Positions 17,095-26,118 of a stretch of DNA of 33,958 bases are shown one piece after another. The notes under the pieces are model-generated. The model saw only the letters and a program-made list of their open reading frames with translations. It was not told the origin of the DNA and made no database searches. The stretch spans positions 1 through 33,958 of the forward strand of contig JAEZLW010000010.1 of the NCBI GenBank assembly GCA_023415145.1, in the 5' to 3' direction. The stretch is from Bacillota bacterium (GTDB lineage: Bacteria > Bacillota > Clostridia > Christensenellales > Aristaeellaceae). The position numbers were made by a program, and so were the translations under genes. Within the stretch, counting starts at the first letter, position 1. Every line of letters starts with the position of its first letter.

Positions 17095-18825
17095 TCACGC
17101 CCCCTTCACTGGAATGCGGATGCTGACAATCATCCCGCGGTTCTGTGCATTGCGAAGCGTCAGGCTGACCTTTTCACCATAATGCAGCTTGAGCCTGCGG
17201 TAGATGTTTTGCAGACCAACGCTGTCCTTCATATCCTCCGGGCCGGCAATCTGCTTCTGCAGGTCGATTAGACGGCTGGGCTTGATGCCTACGCCATTGT
17301 CGCTGACTTCAATGTCCAGCATTCCGTCTTCTACTTTTGCGCGGATAGAAACCAACCCCTGGCCGCTTACATGCTGTATTCCGTGCTTGCAGGCATTTTC
17401 CACAAGCCCCTGCACGCTCATAACGGGGACCATCGCTTCCATGGCCTCTTCGCTTACGTCCATTTCATAACGGAACCTGTCTCCGAAACGGAATTGCTCA
17501 ATTTTCAAAACCATACGGACAAAATCCAATTCTTCCCGCAATGGAAGAATATCCCGGGAAGTGTCTACCATACGCCGTAGTATCTTGGACAAGGGTGATA
17601 TGATCTCGGCAAGCTCCGTATAACCATTGCGTACGCATAGCACCAAAATGGCGTTGAGGGTGTTAAACAAAAAATGAGGATCAATTTGTGCCTGCAGGTA
17701 CTTCAACTCCGCGCGCACGTTTTCCAGCTCCAGGCTTTTTTGGTGCAGCTGCAGTACATAGATGTCATGAATCAATTGCTTCAGCCTCTCACCCATGGCA
17801 TTGAAATGTTCCATCAGTTCGCCGATCTCATCGCTTCCCATTTCTTTGGTGATTGGGGAAAAATGCTCGGCGGTGATGCTGTCCATATGCCGAAGCAGGC
17901 GTTGGCTGCGCAGTATGATGGAGCGGGCAAACACCAGCGAAAGCCCGCCTGCAAACAGGGAGCATACAGCTCCCAGCAACAGGCCTACCCAGATGGCGTT
18001 GCGTACGCTTTTTTCCATTGGCTCCTTATTGATGTTGGCGGACAGCTTCCATCCGGCCATGGCCGTGCCTCCGCCAAAGTTCCGTGTCAGATCGGTGGCG
18101 GTAGGGGGCAGAGGCGCACGCCTGGCCACCATGCTGTCCGTCATGCTGCCGGGATAACTGACGGCGGAACCGTCAGGCGCTACCAGGTATATGGACAGGT
18201 AAGCGTTCTCCTGCTCCACAGTGCGGTGGATGGGTTCCATGTTCAGATCCAGCTTCAATAGCTGATTGTAGGTGGTGGAATGCTCCAATTTTCTCAGGAT
18301 GCTCATCTGCAGCCGTATACCCGAGGCCGGCAATTGCCTGGCGTAGGCCACCAGCACAGGTGCGGAGCTTGTTTGGGATGTATACCATTCCTCCGCTTGA
18401 AGCTTTGGTGTGATTCTTGGGAAATATCCTCCGTCGAACATGCTTGGATTGTCCGTATAGATCTCTATCGCGGTCAACTGCTGCACATAGGCGTACAGAT
18501 AGCGGTTCATGATCAGGCGGATTTCGCTGTAGTACGATGCATAGTATTCCTCCGGGGACAGGTAGTGCCGGTTTAGAAAGGAGGCCAACTGCTCGTCGGT
18601 GGATACGGCGTTGCTTAGTGCCGCTGCCTGGGAGAACTGCGTTTCCAGCGTGGTATATACCCGGTCCAGGGATTGCACCGCGTTTTGATACTCCCTTTGA
18701 CGGATCTCCGCCGTTACGTTGGTAAGTACGTAGACCAGCAGTGCCACGATGGGCAGCAGCACTCCCAGAAGAAACTGCAGTATGAACTTGCTTCTGATCG
18801 GCAAATCATTGACACGAAGATTCAT
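17095..18825 (-). CDS. Sensor histidine kinase, YesM type
   Basis: The 576-residue kinase has two membrane segments (about 13-35 and 278-300) around an extracellular sensor domain of about 240 residues that probably adopts a dCache-like fold. A HAMP linker (about 300-352) precedes the His_kinase domain with phospho-accepting His384 in DPHFLFN. An HATPase domain follows with the N-box VENACKHG and SDNGVGI. This LytS/YesM class usually reads extracellular sugars or the liganded binding protein and signals to YesN AraC-type regulators. Its ATG overlaps the stop of the upstream regulator (ATGA), and it ends 4 bases before the next regulator, so it sits between two possible partners. Confidence 0.94.
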   Translation of the reverse strand: MNLRVNDLPIRSKFILQFLLGVLLPIVALLVYVLTNVTAEIRQREYQNAVQSLDRVYTTLETQFSQAAALSNAVSTDEQLASFLNRHYLSPEEYYASYYSEIRLIMNRYLYAYVQQLTAIEIYTDNPSMFDGGYFPRITPKLQAEEWYTSQTSSAPVLVAYARQLPASGIRLQMSILRKLEHSTTYNQLLKLDLNMEPIHRTVEQENAYLSIYLVAPDGSAVSYPGSMTDSMVARRAPLPPTATDLTRNFGGGTAMAGWKLSANINKEPMEKSVRNAIWVGLLLGAVCSLFAGGLSLVFARSIILRSQRLLRHMDSITAEHFSPITKEMGSDEIGELMEHFNAMGERLKQLIHDIYVLQLHQKSLELENVRAELKYLQAQIDPHFLFNTLNAILVLCVRNGYTELAEIISPLSKILRRMVDTSRDILPLREELDFVRMVLKIEQFRFGDRFRYEMDVSEEAMEAMVPVMSVQGLVENACKHGIQHVSGQGLVSIRAKVEDGMLDIEVSDNGVGIKPSRLIDLQKQIAGPEDMKDSVGLQNIYRRLKLHYGEKVSLTLRNAQNRGMIVSIRIPVKGA

Positions 18826-20333
18826 TCGTTCCTCTCCTCCTTTTCGTCAGCCGTGCCCCGGTATGCGTTTGGGCTCATGGCCATTCTTGCGCGAAACTGA
18901 CGGGAGAAATAATCCACATCCCGAAAGCCAACTTCATAGGCGATTTCGCCGATGGGCAGGGAGGTTTGTTTCAGAAGCCTTAAAGCGTGGGAAATGCGCG
19001 CATCCAACAGCAGCGTATGAAAGGTTTGACCAGTATAGCGAAGGATCAATTGCCCAAGATACGCGGGATTCAAATGCAGGCCTGATGCGATATGGCTTAA
19101 GGAGAGGGATTTAGCGTATTCCTCCTTGATCGTGTTCAGAACGGTACGGACGGGCGCTGGGCAGGCGGTATCATCGTCATTTGTTTTTGTTTGAAGCAAA
19201 AGAACCGCTTCACAAAATGCTTTGAGCCATTCCTCCCGGTCCATAGACTCCTCATTCCACAGATACCTCAGCGATTCATTCCATTGCGGCGGATGATCCG
19301 CCTGCGCCTTGCTCAGCTGAAGCATCGTTTCCATGGATTTTGCCATAAACCGAAGCGCAAACATCTGCGGCTGAAGTTCGTTTGCCTGATGCAACAGATT
19401 GGCAAGAAGCGCGTTTAGCTCATCTGGCGTATCCTTTTCCAGCGCTTTGACCAACTGAGGGAGGTTCACCCGAAGCATCCATGCGGAAACCGTTTCATCC
19501 GCCGGTTTGTATAGCCTGAGTGTATCTCGTTGCTCAAAAAGGACACCCATGGCATCCAGGGCCTGCCACAGGCTGCGGCCAAAGCCTTCCGCCCCCCTGT
19601 CCACGTTTCCCACGCAAATCTGTGCGTCAATGTCAAAGCTGCCAAGAAGCAATTCCTTCAGGCTTTTCAACTGCATAATATTCCGCTCGATTTGTTTGAA
19701 ACAAATACCGCACTGATGAGGAGAAAGCAGGAACAGCGTTCCGCCGTAGCCTGACAGCATCATCAGCGCTCCTTCCGGCATTGGTTTGTTTGCTGAGGTT
19801 ACTATCGCGCAATAACAGGGGTCATCGCGCACAAGATCCAGTAGCACGCCGGCGCGAAGCAGGCTTTCCTCCCCGGCATCGCCGGTGGCTATCCGGCGCA
19901 GCACGTGATCCCGGAGGATGGGCATGCGCTCGCCTGCCTCCTTCACTTGGCGTCCGCGGGCATCCAATTCTTTCTTGACTTCCTTCAACGTTTGGTGAAC
20001 TTCATCTTTGTCGATGGGCTTTACAAGGTAGCCGAAGGCGTGGGAGCGGATGGCGGATTGGGCAAACGCAAAATCCCTGTATCCGCTGAAGAACAGCAAT
20101 ATCGTGTCAGGATGATAGTGGTGTACGATTCCTGCAAGATCCGTGCCGAGCATGCCGGGCATCTTCACATCGGTTATCAGCAAATGCGGTTTGTGCGTAT
20201 CGATGAGGTGCAGCGCTTCCTGGGCGGTGGATGCCTCCGCGCAAACGGTAAATCCATGACCTGCCCAATCGATCATCAGGCGCATGCCCTCCAGCATGAA
20301 CGGCTCATCGTCTACGATTACAACACGGTACAT
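18822..20333 (-). CDS. Response regulator, YesN type (receiver + AraC DNA-binding domain)
   Basis: This 503-residue protein is intact. The receiver (1-125) has the acidic pair Asp8-Asp9, phospho-acceptor Asp55 (ITDVKMPG) and Lys in YLVKPID. A long middle domain of about 260 residues follows. The AraC-type output at about residues 395-495 has the two helix-turn-helix motifs (LSHIASGLHLNPAYLGQL and IGEIAYEVGFRDVDYFSRQF). The start has AAGGTGGTG upstream. It is the first gene of the operon and is coupled to the kinase by an ATGA overlap. The likely target is the importer at 12090-15754, inferred from proximity. Confidence 0.94.
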   Translation of the reverse strand: MYRVVIVDDEPFMLEGMRLMIDWAGHGFTVCAEASTAQEALHLIDTHKPHLLITDVKMPGMLGTDLAGIVHHYHPDTILLFFSGYRDFAFAQSAIRSHAFGYLVKPIDKDEVHQTLKEVKKELDARGRQVKEAGERMPILRDHVLRRIATGDAGEESLLRAGVLLDLVRDDPCYCAIVTSANKPMPEGALMMLSGYGGTLFLLSPHQCGICFKQIERNIMQLKSLKELLLGSFDIDAQICVGNVDRGAEGFGRSLWQALDAMGVLFEQRDTLRLYKPADETVSAWMLRVNLPQLVKALEKDTPDELNALLANLLHQANELQPQMFALRFMAKSMETMLQLSKAQADHPPQWNESLRYLWNEESMDREEWLKAFCEAVLLLQTKTNDDDTACPAPVRTVLNTIKEEYAKSLSLSHIASGLHLNPAYLGQLILRYTGQTFHTLLLDARISHALRLLKQTSLPIGEIAYEVGFRDVDYFSRQFRARMAMSPNAYRGTADEKEERNE

Positions 20334-20649
20334 GGATTTTCACCACCTTACGCAAGTAAAATCAGGCTGAACAATCATGTATAAGCAATATGAATAAAAA
20401 TATTATACAAGCTTCGGGCCAATTTTGGCAAGAAATCAATCAAAGCGTTCCATAGCAAAAAGGGGAATTCAACGGGGAAAGAAGCCTCTCAATTTACCGT
20501 ACGCAATCCGGTATGCCCGTGTGTGTCATGAGGACTTATGCCATATGCCTGCGGTATGCTTTATCTGCCAAAGGAAGGAAAGCTGCTTTCATTACTGGAA
20601 TCTATAAAAGGATACCGCGGACAGCAACGGCCTGAAGCAAGGAGAAAAT
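20334..20649. other. Intergenic region upstream of divergent regulator operon and MBL gene
   Basis: Apart from the minus-strand promoter at 20402-20431, I see nothing firm in these 316 bases. TATAAA at 20603-20608 could be a -10 for the hydrolase gene but has no fitting -35. Frames at 20425-20607 and 20538-20759 lack ribosome-binding sites and look non-coding. Confidence 0.5.
20402..20431 (-). promoter_or_regulatory. Promoter of the two-component operon
   Basis: On the minus strand TTGCCA (20426-20431), an 18-base spacer and a perfect TATAAT (20402-20407) lie about 70 bases before the first regulator start. Confidence 0.75.
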
Positions 20650-21441
20650 ATGAACGGTTTTCAGATTTTTATGCCTCTTCCACAGGTGTACCATATTCGG
20701 GATGCGATGAACGTCTGCTTCACACTGCTGGTGGGGAAAGAGCGGGCGCTGCTTTTTGATACCGGCTATGGCCTTTTTGATCTGATCGGCGCTGTGCGGG
20801 ATATTACGCCTCTGCCGCTTACGGTGCTGCTGAGCCATGGTCATCATGACCATGCCTGCGGCGCTGCGCAGTTTGATGAAGTTTGGATTGCCGGGGAGGA
20901 TATGCCGGTGATCAGCCACTACACCGGCCCCGAGCAGCGAAGCCGCGTACTTCAGCAGGCGGATGCAAAAGGCTTGCTGCCTGAAGGTTTTGACCGGGAT
21001 GGATACCTGGCTGCCGGGACGGGGAATGTGAAGCCCCTGAAAGAAAAAGAGTTTGATCTGGGGGGGATTAATGCGCAGGTGCTTTGCATGCCGGGGCATA
21101 CGTTGGGCTCCATTGGGCTGATGGTCATGCCATACAGGTTACTGCTGCCCGGGGACAACTGGAATCCGACCACCTGGCTGTTTTTTCCAGAATGTGCCTG
21201 CATTAAACGATACGTAAAAACCATGCGTGAAACGGAAAAACATCCCTTCGACCATGTGCTTGCGCCCCATGATGTAAATCTTATTCCCGGACAAAGGCTT
21301 CGGCGCTACATTTCAGGCTTGACAAAGGAAACGCTTCATAGCGCAAAGCCGGCCTCTGTTCCGCCCTATGGGAATATTCATGTGTGTACATGCCATCCGG
21401 AGCCGGAAACAACGCTATTCTTTGACAAGGATAAGCTGTAG
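20650..21441 (+). CDS. MBL-fold metal-dependent hydrolase
   Basis: The 263-residue cytoplasmic protein starts after AAGGAG. The metallo-beta-lactamase fold is shown by the HGHHDH motif (63-68), the later His in MPGHTLGS, the Asp in LPGDNWN and a terminal His in APHDVN, together giving a complete two-metal site. The GHTLGSIG motif resembles glyoxalase II-like hydrolases more than true beta-lactamases. No signal peptide is visible, so antibiotic hydrolysis is unlikely. The substrate is unknown. It appears monocistronic. Confidence 0.9.
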   Translation: MNGFQIFMPLPQVYHIRDAMNVCFTLLVGKERALLFDTGYGLFDLIGAVRDITPLPLTVLLSHGHHDHACGAAQFDEVWIAGEDMPVISHYTGPEQRSRVLQQADAKGLLPEGFDRDGYLAAGTGNVKPLKEKEFDLGGINAQVLCMPGHTLGSIGLMVMPYRLLLPGDNWNPTTWLFFPECACIKRYVKTMRETEKHPFDHVLAPHDVNLIPGQRLRRYISGLTKETLHSAKPASVPPYGNIHVCTCHPEPETTLFFDKDKL

Positions 21442-21466
21442 GAACAGTCCGTTTGAAGCAATAAAA

Positions 21467-21495
21467 CCGCCGGTTTTAAGCGGCGGCTTCTTGTA
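21467..21495. terminator. Terminator between MBL gene and small minus-strand gene
   Basis: CCGCCG (21467-21472) pairs with CGGCGG (21481-21486) around an 8-base loop. On the minus strand the stem is followed by a T-rich run (TTTTATT), making a good terminator for the small gene; on the plus strand the tail CTTCTTGT is weaker but usable. Confidence 0.75.
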
Positions 21496-21514
21496 TCGGC
21501 TTGCCATTGTTGAT

Positions 21515-21745
21515 TCAGTAAAACCCCGAAATGCCATCATGCAGGCTGTTTATGGTATGAGCGATCCTTTGTTCCGCTTCATCACCGGTTGAGCCGCTCT
21601 CCACATAATTCAAAATGCGCTTTTTCTCCGAGTCCGGCAACGCAGTATAACGATCCATGGCAATCCTGTCCTGCATCAGCCGCATGCCGAGCCCAATGGG
21701 CAACTCGCCTTTGATACTTGTCAAATCTCCGGGTCCATCTTCCAT
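21515..21745 (-). CDS. Small conserved hypothetical protein
   Basis: The 76-residue product starts at 21745, with AAAGGAGG 7 bases upstream; an in-frame ATG at 21769 lies before that site. The pattern LPIGLGMRLMQDRIAMDRYTAL followed by a KKRILNYV helix (split here into shorter motifs LPIGLGMRL and DRYTALPDSEKK) resembles a small helical family common in Clostridia with unknown function. It has no signal peptide or membrane segment and has its own terminator. Family resemblance is from memory and not verified. Confidence 0.78.
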   Translation of the reverse strand: MEDGPGDLTSIKGELPIGLGMRLMQDRIAMDRYTALPDSEKKRILNYVESGSTGDEAEQRIAHTINSLHDGISGFY

Positions 21746-21875
21746 TGCGACGCCTCCTTTTGTTGTCACTTAGTATTTCCGGCAAAAGGACATTGCATCC
21801 CGCCAAGCTTAACAGTCAACAGGCGCTGCCATGATGCATATTTTCAACAAAAGGAAAAAGTGCAAAGGAGACAGT

Positions 21876-22949
21876 ATGACTCATAACGAGGTTGTCAAAA
21901 TCGGTGATGCCTTTTTGCTTCCGATTGCATCCGGGATGTATGGGCTGGATGGCTATGAAATGAGGCCGGTCAAAGCACATGAAGGCGGGCGGAATGTTGT
22001 TTATACCTGTGAAAAGGAAGGCGCTGCTGCAAAAATACTCAGAATTGCCTTTTTGAATGACAGGACACGGGAAGACTTGCTGGGCGAAGCTGAATATATC
22101 CGGTATTTGTATGAACATGGCGGTAGCGTTTCGAATGTGGTAAGCTCCCTGAAAGGGAATCTGCTGGAAGAGATAGCTTACAAGGATCACACCTTTTTTG
22201 TCTGCCTGTTTGAAAGGGCCAGGGGAAAACTGCTTGCTGAAAACAATTATCGTTACCGGGAGGGCGTTCCTCTTGCGGAGTATTTTTTTAACTGCGGCAA
22301 GGTTTTGGGAAAACTGCACCAATTGTCCAAAGGATATGCACCTGTCCATCACCGGTACAGCTTTTTTGACAAATACAAAGCCGAATATACGGATATGCTG
22401 ATACCCGGCTCGTTCTCCCTGCTCAAGGAGAAGCTGGCAGAGCTCCTGAAGATATTGGAAGCATTGGACAGGGACCGTGAGTCCTTCGGCATGGTCCATT
22501 TTGATTACAGTGATGGGAACTATATGATCGATTTTGATACAGGCAAAATTACTGTGTTTGATTTTGATAATTCCTGTTTCTGCTGGTATATGTATGATCT
22601 GGCAAATCTCTGGGCACATGGAGTTGGTTGGATACAATTTGAACGGAACATTGGTAAACGCAAAAAATTTATGGAGGAATACTATGCGAAAGTTCTTGAG
22701 GGGTACAGATCTGAGACAAGAATCGAAGAGGCAATGCTAAAGAAACTGCCCTTATTTATCCAGGCAACCCTTATGGAAAGTATAGTGGATGCATTCGAGG
22801 TGATGCAAAACAGCGGTGAAGAACCTACGTGTGATGAGGAGCTGTTGTATCGTATAAAATGCATGGAAGATGATATACCTTATGTAGGATTTTTCCATGA
22901 AATTTACTCGTGCGAGGAACCATTTGAGTATATGAGACAGACTATATAG
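21876..22949 (+). CDS. APH/choline-kinase-like phosphotransferase
   Basis: The 357-residue protein starts at 21876 after AAAGGAG. The kinase catalytic loop HFDYSDGN (208-215) has the Asp and Asn of the APH superfamily HxDxxxxN motif, and the metal-binding FDFD (228-231) follows. The sequence resembles the COG2334 group (SrkA/homoserine kinase-like, spore coat CotS) more than the true aminoglycoside resistance enzymes. Likely activity is ATP-dependent phosphorylation of a small hydroxylated or amino compound, or of protein. The gene looks visibly more AT-rich than its neighbours, which suggests separate acquisition. It is convergent with the ABC-F gene, with no clear terminator between. Confidence 0.83.
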   Translation: MTHNEVVKIGDAFLLPIASGMYGLDGYEMRPVKAHEGGRNVVYTCEKEGAAAKILRIAFLNDRTREDLLGEAEYIRYLYEHGGSVSNVVSSLKGNLLEEIAYKDHTFFVCLFERARGKLLAENNYRYREGVPLAEYFFNCGKVLGKLHQLSKGYAPVHHRYSFFDKYKAEYTDMLIPGSFSLLKEKLAELLKILEALDRDRESFGMVHFDYSDGNYMIDFDTGKITVFDFDNSCFCWYMYDLANLWAHGVGWIQFERNIGKRKKFMEEYYAKVLEGYRSETRIEEAMLKKLPLFIQATLMESIVDAFEVMQNSGEEPTCDEELLYRIKCMEDDIPYVGFFHEIYSCEEPFEYMRQTI

Positions 22950-23015
22950 TCTTTTTCCCAAAGCCTTTGTACCAGCCAGCAGGAAATCTCGATGGTTTGG
23001 GTTGCTTCACTCTGA

Positions 23016-24896
23016 TCATGACCCCCCTTCGAGCGCCTCCGCAACAGCCTCCCACTGTTCATACATGCCCGCAAGCTCGTTTTCGAGCATCGCCTTCTCT
23101 CTGAGCACCTCATTGAGCCGTATATAATCACTCGCGCATTCAGAAGCCCTCTTGTCAAAGGCCGCAAGTTTTTCCTCCGCCCGGGCGATGTCCCTCTCGA
23201 GTGCATGAAGCTTGCGCTCTGCCCGCTGGTCGCGAACGGACGGCCTGGCGGCGGGCTTTTGAAGCTTTTCTTTTTCGGGGGGCGGCGCAGCCTGCTCCAC
23301 CATCTTGAGCCTTTTGAACCGCTCATAATCGCAAGGCCAATCGCGGAAATGTCCGTCCTCGATCTCCCACACCCGGTCGGCAAACCGCCTGATAAAATAC
23401 CTGTCATGAGATACGAACAGAAGCGCGCCCTCAAACTCCGCTACCGCTTCCTCAATCCACTCCCGCGAGTTGAGGTCGAGGTGGTTTGTCGGTTCATCAA
23501 GGATGAGGACGTTCGCCCGTGACATCATGATCAAACACAGCCGCAGCCGTGCGCGTTCACCGCCCGATAACTGCGAGACGGTCTTGAACTGATCTTCGCC
23601 CTGGAACCGGAAGGCCCCGAGCCGGTCACGCGCTTCCTGCGGCTCACAGTTCGCTTCGTAAAGGAGCGTGTCGTAAAGCGTCCGCTCCGGATGCGAAAAC
23701 TCGACCACCTGCGGAAGGTATGCAAAGCGGACGGACGGTCCGAAGGCCGCCCTGCCTGTGTCCGGAGCTTCGAGCCCCATCAGTATCTTCAAGAATGTGG
23801 TCTTGCCGCAGCCGTTCGGCCCGAGCAGCGCAACCCGCTCGCCATCCCCGCGCATCTGGACGTCTACGCCGGAAAACAGCGTCCTCCCGCCGAACGCCTT
23901 TGTAAGGTTCTCCGTCCAGAGCACCCTGTCCGCCCGGAACTGGTCTGAATTGAACCCCATTGCCATACGCGATTGCCTTGTTGGCCGGTCGGTCTCCTGC
24001 ACCCGCTCGATGCGCTTTTCCATTGCCCGCGCCTTTTTGTGAAGTGCGGGGTTATCGTAAACCGAACCCCACGCCTTGAGCCTTTGCACCTGAAACTGAA
24101 GCTGCTTGACCTTTGCCTGTTCCCGCTGATAACGCATAAGCTGCTGCCGGTAGCGCAGCTCCTTCTCCTTTACGTAGAAGGTGTAGTTGCCGCCATAAAA
24201 GCTTGGTTTCCCATTTTCCAGCTCTATGATCCTGGTGGCCACCACGTCCAGAAAGTAGCGGTCATGTGAGACGACGAGCACGGTTCCCTTGTAGCTTAGG
24301 AGATAGTCCTCCAGCCATTCCATGGAGCGCGTATCCAGGTGGTTCGTAGGCTCGTCAAGGAGGAGGACATCCGTCTTCTCAAGGATCAGCCGTGCCAGGC
24401 ACACCCGTGTACGCTCCCCGCCGGAAAGATCGGCAAAGCTGCGCAGGCGCATCGCGGCATCAATCCCGAGCCCGTTTGCGACCTTGTTAAGATCCGTCTC
24501 CCACTCATAGCCGCCGAGGGACACGTACTCATCCATGAGCCTGGAATACCGCCCCGTGTCGCCTGATTCCATGCCCATGTGAATTTTTTCGAGCTCCGAA
24601 CCAATCTCGAACACCCGTGCAAACGCCGCTCTAAGCACATCCTCGCATGTCGTTCCCGGTGTGTAGTCATGAAGCTGCGCCACATAGCCAAGCCTCAGCC
24701 CCTTTGCGACGAATGCACTTCCGGCGTCGGGTTTAAGCTCGCCTGTGATGATTTTAAGAAGTGTTGTCTTGCCCGCGCCGTTCCCGCCAAGCAGTCCTAC
24801 ACGCTCGCCCCGGTCGACCTGAAAACTCACACCGTCCAGAACGACGCGGTCCTGCGCAAATGATTTTTTTACGGATGAGATGTTGATATCAGCCAT
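23016..24896 (-). CDS. ABC-F family ATPase (ribosome-associated)
   Basis: The 626-residue soluble protein has two ABC domains and no membrane segment. Domain 1 has Walker A GGNGAGKT (37-44), signature LSGGERTR (157-164) and DEPTNHLD (181-188). Domain 2 has GPNGCGKT (359-366), a second LSGGERAR and another DEPTNHLD. The linker (about 240-315) is charged and helical, as in the P-site tRNA interaction motif. The C-terminal 75 residues are a predicted coiled coil. This is the Uup/EttA/YdiF class, which acts on stalled or initiating ribosomes; some members give antibiotic resistance by target protection. The linker is not obviously elongated, so a housekeeping role is as likely as resistance. Confidence 0.95.
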   Translation of the reverse strand: MADINISSVKKSFAQDRVVLDGVSFQVDRGERVGLLGGNGAGKTTLLKIITGELKPDAGSAFVAKGLRLGYVAQLHDYTPGTTCEDVLRAAFARVFEIGSELEKIHMGMESGDTGRYSRLMDEYVSLGGYEWETDLNKVANGLGIDAAMRLRSFADLSGGERTRVCLARLILEKTDVLLLDEPTNHLDTRSMEWLEDYLLSYKGTVLVVSHDRYFLDVVATRIIELENGKPSFYGGNYTFYVKEKELRYRQQLMRYQREQAKVKQLQFQVQRLKAWGSVYDNPALHKKARAMEKRIERVQETDRPTRQSRMAMGFNSDQFRADRVLWTENLTKAFGGRTLFSGVDVQMRGDGERVALLGPNGCGKTTFLKILMGLEAPDTGRAAFGPSVRFAYLPQVVEFSHPERTLYDTLLYEANCEPQEARDRLGAFRFQGEDQFKTVSQLSGGERARLRLCLIMMSRANVLILDEPTNHLDLNSREWIEEAVAEFEGALLFVSHDRYFIRRFADRVWEIEDGHFRDWPCDYERFKRLKMVEQAAPPPEKEKLQKPAARPSVRDQRAERKLHALERDIARAEEKLAAFDKRASECASDYIRLNEVLREKAMLENELAGMYEQWEAVAEALEGGS

Positions 24897-24925
24897 ATCG
24901 TGCCCCTACATGAATTGATATTCCA

Positions 24926-24954
24926 ATTATGAAGCACAACACCACCTGCGTCAA
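24926..24954 (-). promoter_or_regulatory. Promoter of the ABC-F gene
   Basis: On the minus strand TTGACG (24949-24954), a 17-base spacer and CATAAT (24926-24931) lead to a short leader with AGGGG before the ATG at 24896. Confidence 0.75.
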
Positions 24955-24998
24955 GAAACTAAACCATTTTGTTCTATCGGTGTCATAGATATCCGGTA

Positions 24999-25190
24999 TC
25001 AGTTTGCCTTCCCATGGATGCGTTGAAAATCCGTCCGGCTCCAGTAGGCATCATCGGACTGGATTTTTATGTCCAGGCCCAGGGTATGCTCACCCACCGG
25101 CAGCAACTGCTCCAAAAAGTCTGCCGGAGGGGTATGTCATTCTTAAAGCCATATATGATATTCGAAGCTTCATACGTTCTTATGGTTGAC
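24999..25190 (-). pseudogene. Possible degraded gene fragment upstream of ABC-F
   Basis: On the minus strand a stretch ending at TGA (24999-25001) reads ADFLEQLLPVGEHTL, then GLDIKIQSDDAYWSRTDF and so on, with a coding-like amino-acid mix but no start. A neighbouring frame just upstream (about 25135-25190) reads RTYEASNIIYGFKNDIP, so a single frameshift could join them. The family is not recognised. The opposite strand also has an 81-codon frame (24969-25214) without a ribosome-binding site, so the evidence is weak. The rest of the 24897-25260 gap holds only the two promoters. Confidence 0.25.
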
Positions 25191-25215
25191 AAGCCAAACA
25201 ATAAGGCCTTATAGT
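25186..25215 (+). promoter_or_regulatory. Promoter of the RpiR-family regulator gene
   Basis: A perfect TTGACA (25186-25191) with an 18-base spacer and TATAGT (25210-25215), about 45 bases before the start codon. Confidence 0.8.
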
Positions 25216-25260
25216 AAAGCAAATGAGAAAGTGATCCGGGCTAGAGGAGCGTGCAGATAA

Positions 25261-26079
25261 ATGATAGAGACAGTATTTGACAGGATTGAATCCATAGAAA
25301 GGTACGCAACAAAGCAGGAAAAGGTTATTATCGACTTCATTCGCAATAATCCGATTAGCGATATGCTGTTGTTGTCGATTACCGAATTTTCGGAAAAGGT
25401 TGGCGTAGGCGATGCGACCATGCTCCGTTTTTGCCGTAAGCTGCGGCTGAAAGGGTATTCTGAGTTTCGCTTTTTGCTCTCTCAAAGTGTGAGTGTGGAG
25501 GAGAACAGCCGCGAAAACGATGGCGACAAGGTTTACGAAGAAATGACCACTGCCTTGAAGTCCACGCATTCCCTGCTGGACATGACTGAAATTCAAAAGG
25601 CGGCACACATCATTCTTCATGCACGGAAGCTGTATGCAGTAGGCAGCGGCAACTCCGGTGTGGCAGCGCAGGAATTTTGCAACAAAACCCTTCGTTATGG
25701 CCTGGGGTGTACGTATTTGCCGGACAATCATTTCCAGATGATTGCTACGGCGCTTTTGGGCCCCAAGGATACGATGGTGCTCTTCTCGGTGTCAGGGAGC
25801 ACAAAGGATGTGCTGGCGATTGCCAAGCATGCTTCGCAGCAAGGTGTAAACCTGGTGATTGTAACGAATTATCTGAAGTCACCGTTGGCGAAGTATGCTA
25901 CCGCGCTTTTGTATGTAGTAACGAAAAGTGCACCGCTGGACAGTGGATCGCTGGTTTCCAAGGTGTCTCAGCTGTACGTGATCGATGTACTGAGCAGGGC
26001 TATCTACAAACAAATGGGGAGCCAAGCCGAGGAAAACTTGCGCAAAACCGCCATTGCGGTGATGGAGAAAGAAATCTGA
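25261..26079 (+). CDS. RpiR/MurR-family transcriptional regulator
   Basis: The 272-residue protein has an N-terminal HTH_6 domain (about 1-77, including ITEFSEKVGVGDATMLRFCRK, split as ITEFSEKVGVG and TMLRFCRKL) and a C-terminal SIS sugar-phosphate-binding domain (about 107-250, with VGSGNSGVAAQEF and LFSVSGSTKDV). RpiR proteins sense phosphosugars and control the adjacent catabolic operon. Here the downstream genes would produce and use mannose-6-phosphate, a plausible effector. GAGGAG lies 11 bases before the ATG, a little long. It has its own promoter and is followed by a weak terminator before the transport operon. Confidence 0.93.
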   Translation: MIETVFDRIESIERYATKQEKVIIDFIRNNPISDMLLLSITEFSEKVGVGDATMLRFCRKLRLKGYSEFRFLLSQSVSVEENSRENDGDKVYEEMTTALKSTHSLLDMTEIQKAAHIILHARKLYAVGSGNSGVAAQEFCNKTLRYGLGCTYLPDNHFQMIATALLGPKDTMVLFSVSGSTKDVLAIAKHASQQGVNLVIVTNYLKSPLAKYATALLYVVTKSAPLDSGSLVSKVSQLYVIDVLSRAIYKQMGSQAEENLRKTAIAVMEKEI

Positions 26080-26118
26080 CAAATGCGCTCCCTTACTGCT
26101 GTTTTGCCGACTGTATGT

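Noticed and set aside
20650..21441. MBL-fold protein as a beta-lactamase
   Set aside because: No signal peptide, and the GHTLGSIG region resembles glyoxalase II-like hydrolases; the fold alone does not imply resistance.
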